Notes: generated from the sequence alone by a model not told the origin. Positions 7,088-16,514 are shown, counted from the stretch's first letter. The stretch: DNA of 64,000 nucleotides from an uncultured Oscillospiraceae bacterium (GCA_904384225.1 CAJFJV010000007.1:1-64000); one strand, 5' to 3'. Numbers and translations are program-made.

Positions 7088-8020
7088 CTATTTTCCGATC
7101 ATTTCAAGCGCCAAGCGGCACGCGCCGTCTGCGGCGTCCTTTTGAGGCTTTACAACGGACACATTATCATACTTTTCGTGGAACAGCCGGCAGAACTCCG
7201 AAAAATGATACTGGCTTTTTACAATAGCGCTTCCCCATACGCCGACTTTAAATTGCGCTTCCTCATAAAGCCGAAGTTTCTGTACCAGAATATCGGCAAG
7301 CCGGAACGTACAGCGCGCGGCGTCCTCTAAAATTGCAAGCGCATAGGGATCCCCTGCTGCTGCTGCCTCGTCCACTTCAATAGAAAGACGCGGCAGCGTC
7401 CATGGCGGCGTACCAAGCTGGATGCAGAGGTCCATCAGCTCTTTCCGCGTTGATATGCCAACGCGCTTTTTGACAAGCTGCACAAGCTCCGTCTCTTCTG
7501 CGCATCCGTCCAAATAACGCGAAAAGTAATGCAGTGCCTGCCGCGAAATATAAGAGCCCGAACCCTCGTCGCTCATAATGGTAAAGACCCATCCGCCTAC
7601 GCGTGCGCTCTCACCTGCGGCGTTTTTCCCATATGCAATCGAGCCGGTTCCTGATATAACAAGGACACCGACCCCGCCGGTCACTGCATAATGTGTAAGC
7701 TCCGCATCGTTCAGGCAGCGGATAGGGCAGGAAAACCCTTTTAAGCTGTGATAAATACGGTCAACAATGGCTGCATCTTCATCGGAATCAATGCCCGATA
7801 CACCTGCCGCGACCGCAAGACACGCTTCCCGCTTCCCGCCAAACTGCGCAAGGCATGCATCCACAGTACGCTCAATCCGGCGGACAACCTCAGCTTCTTC
7901 TAAACCGTGGTGGCGGGAAGTTTCGCCGCTATATTCTGCAAGAAACGTACCATCCGGGCGCACCGCACGGATCAGGCATTTCGTCCCGCCGCTGTCAACG
8001 CCCAATACATATGGTTCCAT
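7088..8020 (-). CDS. BadF/BadG-family sugar kinase (N-acetylglucosamine kinase-like)
   Basis: 310 residues. N-terminal DSGGTK (9-14) is the phosphate-1 motif of the ASKHA superfamily; a central VISGTGSIAYG and GGWVFTIMSDEGSG match the adenosine/substrate part of GlcNAc kinases of the BadF/BadG/BcrA/BcrD family. ATP-dependent phosphorylation of an amino sugar in the cytosol is expected. It lies 9 bases downstream of the SIS-domain gene on the same strand, so the pair would phosphorylate and isomerise/deaminate a GlcNAc-type sugar. Substrate is inferred from family and context. Start has GAGGTG ahead of it. Confidence 0.85.
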   Translation of the reverse strand: MEPYVLGVDSGGTKCLIRAVRPDGTFLAEYSGETSRHHGLEEAEVVRRIERTVDACLAQFGGKREACLAVAAGVSGIDSDEDAAIVDRIYHSLKGFSCPIRCLNDAELTHYAVTGGVGVLVISGTGSIAYGKNAAGESARVGGWVFTIMSDEGSGSYISRQALHYFSRYLDGCAEETELVQLVKKRVGISTRKELMDLCIQLGTPPWTLPRLSIEVDEAAAAGDPYALAILEDAARCTFRLADILVQKLRLYEEAQFKVGVWGSAIVKSQYHFSEFCRLFHEKYDNVSVVKPQKDAADGACRLALEMIGK

Positions 8021-8029
8021 AAAGACACC

Positions 8030-9088
8030 TCACCGTTTCGCTTTTATTTTTACAATATCGTCAAATGCACGGAACTGGCGCATCCCTTTGTCGACTGTGC
8101 CGAGCGCCACGGGAACCTCCGACGCAATAAACTGTGCCGGAAGAATATAGGCAAAAGGCTTGACCGCGTCATCCCCGCCGGAAATGAGATGCAGGACACG
8201 ATCCCCCTCGACGGTATCATCCGACGTGACGACATAGGCCTGCGGGCATATCTCCTGATGCGCCCGAGCCACTGCTTCGATCCGTTTGGCGTCTGCGTCG
8301 TCCGACAGCAGATAAAAACCTGCCATCTGCGGATCTATTGTGCACAGCGGGCCGTGCAGATATTCTTCAAATTCATAGTGGATTGCCGGAATCAGCAGCG
8401 TCTCCATAATTTTGAGCGCGCACTCCTTGGTAAGAAGGCCGTCGATCCCCTTGCCTGTCCACGCCATCTTTTTCATGCTGCAAAACTCAGAAAGATGCGC
8501 CTGTACAAACAGGTCACAGCGCGCAATATTCTCTTCCATATTATCCGGGACCGCTGCAAACAGCGCGCAGTAACGGTCATACGCAGGCTTGTCGATGCTG
8601 CCTGAAATACGTGCCGCCTCCAAAGCAAAAAGACTGAAAGAAAGGATGGTCGCCGTATACCCCTTTGTTTTCGGGCCGACCGTCTCCGGGCCGCATCCAA
8701 AGTCAAAATGCCGGTCGCACAATGAATTGACCGTGCATTCCGCCTTCCCTGTCGCCGCAATCAAAGGATAGGCCGAAAGCGCCTTTACTGCCGCGATGGT
8801 ATTGGTAGACTCCCCGCCCTGCGACACAGCAATAATAAGAGGACGTTTAGCGCGGATCGCCGGAAGCTTGGACGGGAAATGAACCGTCACATCCGTATTC
8901 AGCACCTTAGCCATAAACGCCGCCGCTACACAGGATGCATTATAAGAGCTGCCGCAAGCGACAATATAAATATGATCCGGGCTGATTTCCCGATAATAGG
9001 TGAGAAACTCCCGCAGATTTTCTTTCCGGTTCTCAAAAATCCGCCGCATCACGGCAGGCTGTTCTTCAATATAATCACGCATTGTCAT
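8030..9088 (-). CDS. SIS-domain sugar isomerase/deaminase (GlmS isomerase-domain-like)
   Basis: 352 residues from ATG 9088, chosen for its distance to AAGGGG; a GTG nine bases upstream is less likely. Two tandem SIS domains: ACGSSYNAS then SQGGESTNTI in the first, and LEFEEYLHGP-like EEYLHGPLCTI in the second, as in glucosamine-6-phosphate isomerising or deaminating enzymes (AgaS, FrlB, GlmS C-terminal half). There is no glutaminase domain, so it does not make GlcN-6-P from glutamine. Likely converts a phosphorylated amino sugar or glycated amine for catabolism, together with the kinase downstream. Exact substrate unknown. Confidence 0.8.
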   Translation of the reverse strand: MTMRDYIEEQPAVMRRIFENRKENLREFLTYYREISPDHIYIVACGSSYNASCVAAAFMAKVLNTDVTVHFPSKLPAIRAKRPLIIAVSQGGESTNTIAAVKALSAYPLIAATGKAECTVNSLCDRHFDFGCGPETVGPKTKGYTATILSFSLFALEAARISGSIDKPAYDRYCALFAAVPDNMEENIARCDLFVQAHLSEFCSMKKMAWTGKGIDGLLTKECALKIMETLLIPAIHYEFEEYLHGPLCTIDPQMAGFYLLSDDADAKRIEAVARAHQEICPQAYVVTSDDTVEGDRVLHLISGGDDAVKPFAYILPAQFIASEVPVALGTVDKGMRQFRAFDDIVKIKAKR

Positions 9089-9168
9089 CTTAAACACCCC
9101 TTCTCATTCCTTACACTTTACAAAAACAAGCGGATATAAGTAAAGAAACCGAACAAACCTTTTTATGC

Positions 9169-9197
9169 ATTGTAACATGCATTAGGCAATCTGTCAA
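9169..9197 (-). promoter_or_regulatory. Promoter of the SIS/kinase operon
   Basis: On the minus strand TTGACA (9197-9192), 17 bp, TACAAT (9174-9169). It lies about 80 bases upstream of the start at 9088. Confidence 0.65.
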
Positions 9198-9258
9198 CAC
9201 GCATCCTTTTTCTTTTTGTCAGGATCTGCATTTCTTTTGCAAATCCCAGTCATTCTAC

Positions 9259-9287
9259 TTTACTTAATGTGGAATCTGTGCTATGAT
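9259..9287 (+). promoter_or_regulatory. Promoter of the ThuA-like/SDR operon
   Basis: TTTACT (9259-9264), 17 bp, TATGAT (9282-9287), divergent from the SIS/kinase promoter. Confidence 0.6.
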
Positions 9288-9340
9288 GAAAATTATAACG
9301 ATATACCAACATTCAAACGTGCAATGTGCAAGGAGGCAAC

Positions 9341-9999
9341 ATGGAAAATATTTTGGTCATCTGCGACGACCTCTGGCATCCGGCAGAAGTCGTTGAAAAA
9401 GGGCTTGCAGCTCGAAAAGACAGCCGGTTCCGCTTTGATGTAGTGAAGGCAGCCAAAGACATCTGACACCGGAAAGGATCGCACGCTACCGCGTGATCTT
9501 ATGCTGCAAAAGCAACAGCGTTATTGCCGCCAACAACGCCCCTTGGTTTGAAGAAGGAGTGACAGAGGTCGGCCCGAAGGAGTTTGAAGATTATATCCGT
9601 GCCGGCGGCGGTTTTATCGCCCTGCATTCCGGGCTCGCCTATGGTGAAGGCAGCTCTCCCGATTATAACGCCTTGACAGGCTCCCGGTTTCTTACACATC
9701 CGCCGCGCTGTACGGTCGATTTGCATTTTGAAAAGCCCGGACATCCTATCGCCGATGGACTTTGTGACTTTTCTATCCGGGATGAGCATTATGCAATCGA
9801 GATGCTTTGCCAGGACGCGGACCTCTTTTTAACAAGCCGTTCCAAAGACGGCGGCGTCCAGCCCGCTGGATACACACGCTTGTTAGGTGAGGGGCGCCTA
9901 TGTGCGCTCACGCCGGGCCATACGCTTGACGTTTGGGAAAACCCCTCGTTTATCCGCCTGCTCACAAACGCCTTTGAATGGTGCTTGAAAGAAAGGTAA
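9341..9999 (+). pseudogene. ThuA-like (trehalose-utilisation family) gene with a frameshift
   Basis: Starts ATG 9341 behind AGGAGG and reads MENILVICDDLWHP in one frame up to a stop at 9464, then continues as LTPERIARYRV in another frame to 9999. Inserting a single base near 9461-9464 would join them into one protein of about 219 residues of the ThuA / class I glutamine-amidotransferase-like fold (GGGFIALHSGL, DEHYAIEM, TPGHTLDVWENP). Residues downstream are well conserved, so the lesion is recent, or is a sequencing error. An intact paralogue is at 20103-20759. ThuA-like proteins act in disaccharide metabolism, but their chemistry is poorly defined. Confidence 0.75.
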
Positions 10000-10004
10000 A
10001 CGCC

Positions 10005-10694
10005 ATGCCAAAAACCGTACTGATTACAGGGGCCGACCGAGGCGTCGGCTTCGCTTTGTGTGAATGCTTTTTAAAGGGCGGCTGGCAGGTAATCGCCGGC
10101 CAGTATATGCCGGATTGGCCGCAGCTTTCACAATTAAGCAGGCAGGAGCCTGAAAACCTGCACATCATTCCATTGGACGTCAGTGACACAGAATCTGTCA
10201 ACACTGCCGCGAAGGCCTGTGCAGCGCTTTGCAGTACAATCGACCTGCTCATCAGCTGCGCCGGCATTTCAGGGAATGAAGAATACGACAATATGCGCGC
10301 AGTTTTCAACGTAAACACGATCGCTGCGCTCCGCGTTACGGAGGCGTTTCTTCCTCTGATGCAGGGCGGCTTAAAACGGCTTGCCTATATTTCAAGTGAA
10401 GCCGGCTCTATTTCAGTTGCACATCGGCAGGATACATTTTCCTACACCATGTCAAAAACTGCGCTCAATATGGTGGTGCGCAGGATGTTTCGCACGCTGC
10501 GCCCGCAGGGGTATTCCTTCCGATTATACCATCCGGGCTGGGTACGATCTTATATGATGGGAACTAAGTCGACCGTCGGCAACTTTGAACCGGAAGAAGC
10601 CGCCGAAGCGGCATACCGGCAGTTTATAACAGACCGGCCAACCGAAGACGTACTGGTCATGACAGATATCAGCGGAGAAATGTGGCCATACTGA
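10005..10694 (+). CDS. Short-chain dehydrogenase/reductase (SDR)
   Basis: 229 residues from ATG 10005 (AAAGG upstream). Classical SDR: TGADRGVG (8-15) binds the dinucleotide, CAG at 85-87, catalytic Ser near 130 and Y147-x3-K151. An NAD(P)H-dependent oxidoreductase in the cytosol; substrate unknown. It starts 5 bases after the ThuA-like frame and its stop is 14 bases before the next gene, so the three form a small operon facing away from the amino-sugar genes. A role with sugars is inferred from context. Confidence 0.85.
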   Translation: MPKTVLITGADRGVGFALCECFLKGGWQVIAGQYMPDWPQLSQLSRQEPENLHIIPLDVSDTESVNTAAKACAALCSTIDLLISCAGISGNEEYDNMRAVFNVNTIAALRVTEAFLPLMQGGLKRLAYISSEAGSISVAHRQDTFSYTMSKTALNMVVRRMFRTLRPQGYSFRLYHPGWVRSYMMGTKSTVGNFEPEEAAEAAYRQFITDRPTEDVLVMTDISGEMWPY

Positions 10695-10708
10695 AAGGAA
10701 GGAAACGG

Positions 10709-11374
10709 ATGAACAAAACCATTTTACTAACATGCGGCGCACAACCTGCTATACGGCAAGCCGCTGATTTTTTCGCCGCCTCCCATGACCGTGTCTACTT
10801 AAGCGCTCCGGCACGGCCGGAAAACATGGCGGACGGCATACGCTTTCTCCCGTTCGATCCTATGCATAAAGAAAGCCTTGCACAAGCTGTAAAAGAGATA
10901 GAACGCCAAAGCGGGCAGCTTGATATTCTGGTACTGGGAACCGGCCGGCAGCCCCACGACGGAAAAGTGGGAGCCGGACACGATTATGATGAAATGCTGG
11001 ACACGATGATGCAAAATCTCTATGGTGCTTTTGAAACGGTAAACGCCTTTCTCCCGCTGCTAAGACGAGGGATGAAGCGCATTGCCGCCATTACGGATAT
11101 AGAGGCAAGCAACTCCTACAGCACAGGTCAAGAAGATTTTGCCGCCAGCGCATCCAAAGCTGCGCTTAACATGATGGGGAAAATCCTTTTCAATAAGCTG
11201 CGCCCGGAGGGATTTACCTTTCGCTGGTACTGTGACATAAAGGCGCCAGAGGCAATGCAGGCTGGAGAGTACATCACCTCGGCCTTGTGCTATGATGAAA
11301 AAGAACCATATATCCACTCTGACGAAAACCGTTTCGTCCTCAGGGACGGTTTCCTGCGTGAAATTCCATGGTAA
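10709..11374 (+). CDS. Degenerate SDR-fold protein, probable pseudoenzyme
   Basis: 221 residues from ATG 10709, with AAGGAAGG at good spacing. Overall it tracks the preceding SDR (NAFLPLLRRGMKRIAAI, SASKAALNMM, LRPEGFTFRWY). However, the N-terminal Gly motif is replaced (TCGAQPAIRQ), and the catalytic Tyr position (146) is Ala while Lys150 remains. It therefore looks like a tandem duplicate that has lost cofactor binding and catalysis. It could act as a partner subunit of the active SDR. The frame is intact with normal codon use, which argues for a retained non-catalytic role rather than decay. Confidence 0.65.
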   Translation: MNKTILLTCGAQPAIRQAADFFAASHDRVYLSAPARPENMADGIRFLPFDPMHKESLAQAVKEIERQSGQLDILVLGTGRQPHDGKVGAGHDYDEMLDTMMQNLYGAFETVNAFLPLLRRGMKRIAAITDIEASNSYSTGQEDFAASASKAALNMMGKILFNKLRPEGFTFRWYCDIKAPEAMQAGEYITSALCYDEKEPYIHSDENRFVLRDGFLREIPW

Positions 11375-11381
11375 CGCCGAA

Positions 11382-11415
11382 GCGGCGGACAGATGATTCT
11401 GTCCGCCGCCTTTTT
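11382..11415 (+). terminator. Terminator of the ThuA/SDR operon
   Basis: GCGGCGGACAG pairs with CTGTCCGCCGC across ATGATT, followed by CTTTTT. It starts 7 bases after the stop codon. Confidence 0.9.
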
Positions 11416-11449
11416 CGACGCTTTTTCTTTTCCCCACTTTAGAAGGTTT

Positions 11450-14038
11450 CTATATATTTTCCTGTGTCAGGATTGAGATGATATTTGCTTTTTTCACCTT
11501 TGACGCTGAATAAAGCATCGTAAGGCCGACAATAGAAAAAATGGCCAAAACCGCAATTCCAAACGGTACAATCGGAATATAAAAGCAGAAATCAAAATTT
11601 CGAGACAGGCTGCCATACATCAAAAAGCAGATAATAATGCTAATGGGGATTCCCCATAAAAGCGCCTTCATTCCATAAAACATGCTTTCAAACCGGAGCA
11701 TTTTGTTAAATGCTTTTTTTGTCATACCGACGCTTCTAAGCATGGCAAACTCCCTTGTCCGCAGTCCGATACTTGTCGAAACTGTATTAAAGATATTCGC
11801 AACAGAAATCATCGTAATCAGCGTAATAAACCCATAGAGGAATACGTTGATAACGTTCAGCATATTTTGAACCTGCCTGTTTGCTTCTTCAAAATTATTG
11901 GTATAGCCATAGTATTGCTCCAACTCGCTGCAAAGCAGCGACGATTCATCCGTACGGTAACAAAAAGAGCGCGTACTGTAAACAAGCGAGTCGATTTCAT
12001 CTTCCCCGGCATCAAGAGCAGCCTGAACCTGCTGTGTATATGCTGTCATCATACCGTCAAAAGTCTCTTCCGAAACAACCAGGACAAGTCTTGCAGGGGA
12101 ATCGGAGATTTCACTGACGCAAAGCGGCCTTTCCTCTGTAAAAGCCTGAATAGACAGCGGCTGCCCTGTGTAATAGTGTTCTTCTTTCTCCTCACCGTCG
12201 ATATAAAGATAGTAAGAATAATACGGGTTGATTTCAGAGACTTGCCGCTCATCCACGGTGCTGTATTCGCTGTAATCATGCCCGTCCGCATAAAGATAGC
12301 GGTTAATTGCGACAGCATTATTTTTTGTATCCAGCAGGTGCGGATCCAGCCCGGCTTTTTCAAGATACCTTTCCTGTGAAGCGCCATCGAGCGCAATCAC
12401 TTGGATATCTAAAGGGATTTCTTCGAAAGATCCTGTGTAAACCTTCTGCACAGCAGGACTTGCTTTTTCACGGGGAAGCGCTGCCCCCAAAGACAGATTG
12501 CGGTTCATTTCTGCTTCCTTCGCGTAAGGGATATGCAAAAGCTCCTGCGTCTGATCAATGCCGTCGTAAGCGTAAAACGCAACATCATACGCCACCTCGT
12601 GCCGCGCCATACTATAAGCGTGCACCATATAATTGTTAAAAGCGGCAGTCGATAAAAACAGCACAACACTGACGCAAAGCGCCAAAATTGTAGCACGATA
12701 CCGTTTGCGGTTCCGTTTCAGATTTTTCATGGCAAGTTCCCCTTCAAATCCGAACAGCTTTCTCACAAATCGGGAAGTCTTGACGTTTTTTGCGCGCAGG
12801 CGAACATCCTGAGATTGCCGGATTGCTTCAATCGGCGTAATTTTCGAAGCGCGCCTTGCCGGAAGCCATGCAGAAATTAAGATCGTAAAGGCGGAAAACA
12901 GGACTGCCATCACAATGGCTGCGGGTACGACTTCAACCTGAAACGGCACATCAATTTGAAAAATACTCATAATCCAAGGAGAAATTGCCCAAAAGGTAAT
13001 GCCGATTCCCAAAATTCCAAACAAGATCCCAAGCGGAATGGCAACAATCCCAATTGCAACCCCTTCAAAGAGTACGCTTCTGCGTTTTTGGCGGCGGGTA
13101 GCGCCGATGCTCGCCAGCATACCAAGCTGCTTGGCACGTTCCGAAACCGAAATGGCAAAAGCATTGTAAATCAGCATAACCGAACCGATCATAATAATCA
13201 AACCTATGATAACCGTCGGCATTAAAAATGTAACAAACAGGTCGCGGTCACTTAATACGCCGCTGTAATTTAAAAGCGCATTGTGAAACTGCAGTGTATT
13301 CGAATCAATCTGATACTGAAAAGCAACGTCGTAAATTTGTCCATAGGTATCGCTTTGGATTTGCAGCGTACGGGCTGTCAAGTTAAGCTGTGCCTCCGCA
13401 GGCGTCGTTTCCCTCGAATAACCGGTCACAGCGACCGGAAAAAAACGGCTTATTCCACTTCCCTGCCAAAAGCCGCATATGGTGAAAGTCCGGCTTTCTA
13501 TTTCAGAAAACGTCTCCCCTTCCATATACGATTCTGTAGCCGGAGTACGCACCCCATCTTGTAAACGGATTCCATAAGATAGCGTGATTGTATCGCCGGG
13601 CTGATAAGATGAAAAAGCTTCAACTTCTTCTGGAAGGCAGATCTCATTGGGCGATTCCGGAAGCCTTCCCTGTGTTGCCTTCATTGCGTTGAGCTCAATC
13701 GTGTTGCGATCCGCCGACAGTAATTCCAAATATCTATAGCCTGTCTCCTCCGGATTAGAAAGCTGTACAAAAAAATCGCGGTATGAATATCCGGCCTTAT
13801 CAAAAAGCGAATCACTTTCTACTTCTTGCGCCTTTGCGTGATCTATTGAGCGGAACGAGACAATCCAGTCCCCGTTCTCGTAAATTTCTTGTCTGCGGAA
13901 CAAGCTTGAAAAGGAAGCGGAAAAGGTTGAGACCGCAGTAATCATCGCCACTGAAATAATGACGCCGATGATGGTTACAATCGTGCGGCGTTTATTTTTC
14001 AGCATAGATTTCAAAGTCACACGATACATGATGTTCAT
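11450..14038 (-). CDS. ABC transporter permease, FtsX/MacB-like, duplicated core
   Basis: 862 residues. An N-terminal membrane helix (residues 18-40) is followed by a large extracytoplasmic domain and three helices around 275-395 with the FtsX signature (YNAFAISVSERAKQLGMLASIGATRRQ). A second copy follows: helix near 450, an external domain, and three C-terminal helices (STSIGLRTREFAMLRSVGMTKKAF). This architecture is typical of exporters of peptides, lipoproteins or antimicrobial compounds. Its stop codon side has no downstream partner, while its ATG overlaps the stop of the ATPase gene by 4 bases. It works with the ATPase at 14035. Substrate unknown; bacitracin-like peptide resistance is a reasonable guess from the linked two-component system. 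Confidence 0.85.
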   Translation of the reverse strand: MNIMYRVTLKSMLKNKRRTIVTIIGVIISVAMITAVSTFSASFSSLFRRQEIYENGDWIVSFRSIDHAKAQEVESDSLFDKAGYSYRDFFVQLSNPEETGYRYLELLSADRNTIELNAMKATQGRLPESPNEICLPEEVEAFSSYQPGDTITLSYGIRLQDGVRTPATESYMEGETFSEIESRTFTICGFWQGSGISRFFPVAVTGYSRETTPAEAQLNLTARTLQIQSDTYGQIYDVAFQYQIDSNTLQFHNALLNYSGVLSDRDLFVTFLMPTVIIGLIIMIGSVMLIYNAFAISVSERAKQLGMLASIGATRRQKRRSVLFEGVAIGIVAIPLGILFGILGIGITFWAISPWIMSIFQIDVPFQVEVVPAAIVMAVLFSAFTILISAWLPARRASKITPIEAIRQSQDVRLRAKNVKTSRFVRKLFGFEGELAMKNLKRNRKRYRATILALCVSVVLFLSTAAFNNYMVHAYSMARHEVAYDVAFYAYDGIDQTQELLHIPYAKEAEMNRNLSLGAALPREKASPAVQKVYTGSFEEIPLDIQVIALDGASQERYLEKAGLDPHLLDTKNNAVAINRYLYADGHDYSEYSTVDERQVSEINPYYSYYLYIDGEEKEEHYYTGQPLSIQAFTEERPLCVSEISDSPARLVLVVSEETFDGMMTAYTQQVQAALDAGEDEIDSLVYSTRSFCYRTDESSLLCSELEQYYGYTNNFEEANRQVQNMLNVINVFLYGFITLITMISVANIFNTVSTSIGLRTREFAMLRSVGMTKKAFNKMLRFESMFYGMKALLWGIPISIIICFLMYGSLSRNFDFCFYIPIVPFGIAVLAIFSIVGLTMLYSASKVKKANIISILTQENI

Positions 14039-14718
14039 TGCCGGATCACCTCATCCCGGGCAATACGGCCGTCTTCAATGGCTATGATCCGATCCGCCTG
14101 CAATGCGATCCGTTCATCATGCGTAATGATAATAAGCGTCTGGCGGTTTTCCCGGTTAAAGTACTTTAAAAGTTCTACTATTTCGGCACTGTTCTTGCTG
14201 TCAAGATTACCTGTCGGCTCGTCGGCCAATACAATCGCTGGATTGTTTACCAGCGCACGCCCGATAGAAACACGCTGCTGCTGTCCGCCTGACAGTTGGT
14301 TCGGAAGGTGTGTAAGCCGCTCGGCAATCCCAAGCGTATCAATCAGTTTCTGAAGATAAGCACGGTCGACTTTTCTGCCGTCAAGAAGCAGCGGCAGAGT
14401 GATATTCTCCTCTACATTTAAAACCGGAATCAAGTTATAAAATTGATAGATCAAGCCAATCTGTCGGCGACGGAAAACGGCAAGATTATTTTCATTCAAG
14501 GCATAAATGTCATTTCCCTCAATAAATACTTTGCCATCGGTCGGGCGGTCTACGCCCCCTAAAATATGCAAAAGGGTAGATTTTCCCGAACCGGACGGCC
14601 CCACAATTGCAACAAATTCCCCCTTCTGCACTGAAAACGACACATTGTTGAGCGCCCGTACCTCAGTATCCCCGCTCCCGTATATCTTCGTAAGATTCTG
14701 TATGCGCAGAATCTCCAT
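14035..14718 (-). CDS. ABC transporter ATPase (MacB/LolD-type)
   Basis: About 227 residues from ATG 14718; the ATG six bases upstream sits too close to GGAAAGGG. Complete nucleotide-binding domain: Walker A GPSGSGKST, Q-loop LIYQFYNLIPVLNV, signature LSGGQQQRVSIGRAL, Walker B VLADEPTGNLDSKNS and switch His in IITHDE. Powers the FtsX-like permease with which it overlaps. The two-component genes lie upstream on the same strand, about 100 bases away. Confidence 0.93.
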   Translation of the reverse strand: MEILRIQNLTKIYGSGDTEVRALNNVSFSVQKGEFVAIVGPSGSGKSTLLHILGGVDRPTDGKVFIEGNDIYALNENNLAVFRRRQIGLIYQFYNLIPVLNVEENITLPLLLDGRKVDRAYLQKLIDTLGIAERLTHLPNQLSGGQQQRVSIGRALVNNPAIVLADEPTGNLDSKNSAEIVELLKYFNRENRQTLIIITHDERIALQADRIIAIEDGRIARDEVIRQ

Positions 14719-14823
14719 CTGCATACACCCTTTCCTTGCTTAATCTATCGTAAAGCATACCGCGGCAGCATGACGGTTCTGTGACTTTCTGTGTGACAAA
14801 TCTGTCATACAAAAACCGTTTTT

Positions 14824-15819
14824 TTAGACCACCTGTTTAAAAAAACGGATCACGAATTTCGCGCCGACATCCGTATTTTCAGCGGTCAGATCTCCATTCT
14901 GATGCAGCACGACTGCACGTGCCATTGCAAGGCCGATACCGGCGCTGTCCGGCTTTGCATCCCTTCCCCGATAGAATCGTTCAAATATATGGGGAAGATC
15001 CCTTGGATGAATCCCGCCGCCATTATCGGTCACTTCAATACGTACATGAAGCGGATTATCAATACACTGGATCTTCACCCATCCTCCGGATTTCGTATGT
15101 TCAATACAATTTTTCACAATATTCAATACGGCTTCTTCTGTCCATCGCCTATCACAGAAAAGCGGTGCATTCGGCCCAGATACTGAAAGGGATACCCCGC
15201 CTAATTCCGCACGGATCAAGAGCGGCTCCACTGCCTCTCTGCACAGTGCAAGCACTCCAAGCAGTTCCGGTTTCATTACAACAGAACCGGCATCTAATTT
15301 TGCCATTTTTAAAAGCGTCGATACCAGCCATTCCATCCGGTTCAATGTAGTACGAATGCCGTTTAAAAATTCGAGCCGTTTTTCTTCAGGCAGCGCCGGT
15401 TCTCCAAGCAGCTCCGTCATCACGGTAATGGACGTAAGCGGCGTTTTGATTTGATGGGAAATATCGGCAAGAGAATCCGCAAGATAAGCCTTATCCCGCC
15501 GCAAAAGCTCCGCTTGCTCCCGCAGTGTAACAGTCAGCTTATAGATATCATTTTTCAGCTTAGACAAACTGCCTTCCCTGTTGTCCCGGATATCCAACGA
15601 ATAGTCGCCTGAACGGATCCGCATCAAATAGACGCACAGCCCTTCAATCTCACAGTAGCGTACTACCGACGCAATCCAATACGCTGCATTTACAATCAAA
15701 AAGCAACAGGCTACGAACTGCGCTGCGCGTTCCCCGCAGCGATACCATACGGCAAGCGAACAAATTCCAGAAACCAAAATCCCCACCAGAAGCGGGATCA
15801 CCACTCCCCTGTTTTTCAC
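14824..15819 (-). CDS. Sensor histidine kinase
   Basis: 331 residues. Two N-terminal membrane helices (about 8-26 and 34-54) with only a few residues between them, so there is practically no external sensor domain. A cytoplasmic linker and the dimerisation helix with phospho-acceptor H122 (DISHQIKTP) follow, then the ATPase domain with N-box (NIVKNCIEH), G1 (DNGGGI), F-box (FERFYRG) and G2 (GIGLAMA). The short sensor resembles kinases that detect stimuli through a partner ABC transporter. The start overlaps the response-regulator stop by 4 bases, and the cognate exporter genes follow. Confidence 0.92.
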   Translation of the reverse strand: MKNRGVVIPLLVGILVSGICSLAVWYRCGERAAQFVACCFLIVNAAYWIASVVRYCEIEGLCVYLMRIRSGDYSLDIRDNREGSLSKLKNDIYKLTVTLREQAELLRRDKAYLADSLADISHQIKTPLTSITVMTELLGEPALPEEKRLEFLNGIRTTLNRMEWLVSTLLKMAKLDAGSVVMKPELLGVLALCREAVEPLLIRAELGGVSLSVSGPNAPLFCDRRWTEEAVLNIVKNCIEHTKSGGWVKIQCIDNPLHVRIEVTDNGGGIHPRDLPHIFERFYRGRDAKPDSAGIGLAMARAVVLHQNGDLTAENTDVGAKFVIRFFKQVV

Positions 15820-16514
15820 ATCAACGTCCTCCTCTTTTCCGGCGTTCCAAAACGGTAGCCGAGTCCACGAACCGTTTTGATATACTGCGGCTCCTGCGGA
15901 TCATCTTCGATTTTATCCCGCAAACGTTTAATATACACCGTCAGTGTGTTGTCATTTACAAAATCACCAGCGGCGTCCCATAAATTTTCCAAAAGCTGCC
16001 CGCGTGAAAGCACCTGCCCCATATGCCCCGCAAATATCAGCAGCAGCCGATATTCTAACGATGTCAGCACAATTTCCGTGCCGGCTTTGAATACGCGCGC
16101 TTCCGTCGTACTAATAACAAGATCCCCTGCCGTAATCTGTGTTTGCATCCGCTCTCCTCCATACCGCCGCAATACTGTACGGATACGCGACAGCAATTCG
16201 CGCAAACGGAACGGTTTTGTCACATAATCATCTGCACCCATATCAAGCCCCATTACCACATTTCCTTCATCGTCACAAGCCGTCAAAAAAATAACAGGGA
16301 TATTCCCTCTTCCTTTAATCAGAGAGCAAAGGTCATACCCGCTGCCATCCGGAAGCGTAAGGTCAAGCAGGCAGAGGCTGAAGTTATGTGATGCAATTGC
16401 ACTGCGCGCCTCTTCGCAGGAATGGCAAACCGTCACCTCATATCCTTCCTGACACAGTGAATAAAACAGCCCCGTTGCAATAACACGGTCATCTTCTACT
16501 AAAAGCAGTTCCAT
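15816..16514 (-). CDS. OmpR/PhoB-family response regulator
   Basis: 232 residues from ATG 16514, preceded by AAGGGGAAG; the frame stays open further upstream without a ribosome site. Receiver domain with the acidic pair at E7-D8-D9, phospho-Asp D51 (LLDLTLPD) and Lys in the VTKPF motif. A C-terminal winged-helix domain contains YRLLLIF, FVNDNTLTVYIKRLRDKIE and TVRGLGYRF. Expected to activate the downstream exporter genes in response to the kinase at 14824. Confidence 0.93.
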   Translation of the reverse strand: MELLLVEDDRVIATGLFYSLCQEGYEVTVCHSCEEARSAIASHNFSLCLLDLTLPDGSGYDLCSLIKGRGNIPVIFLTACDDEGNVVMGLDMGADDYVTKPFRLRELLSRIRTVLRRYGGERMQTQITAGDLVISTTEARVFKAGTEIVLTSLEYRLLLIFAGHMGQVLSRGQLLENLWDAAGDFVNDNTLTVYIKRLRDKIEDDPQEPQYIKTVRGLGYRFGTPEKRRTLM

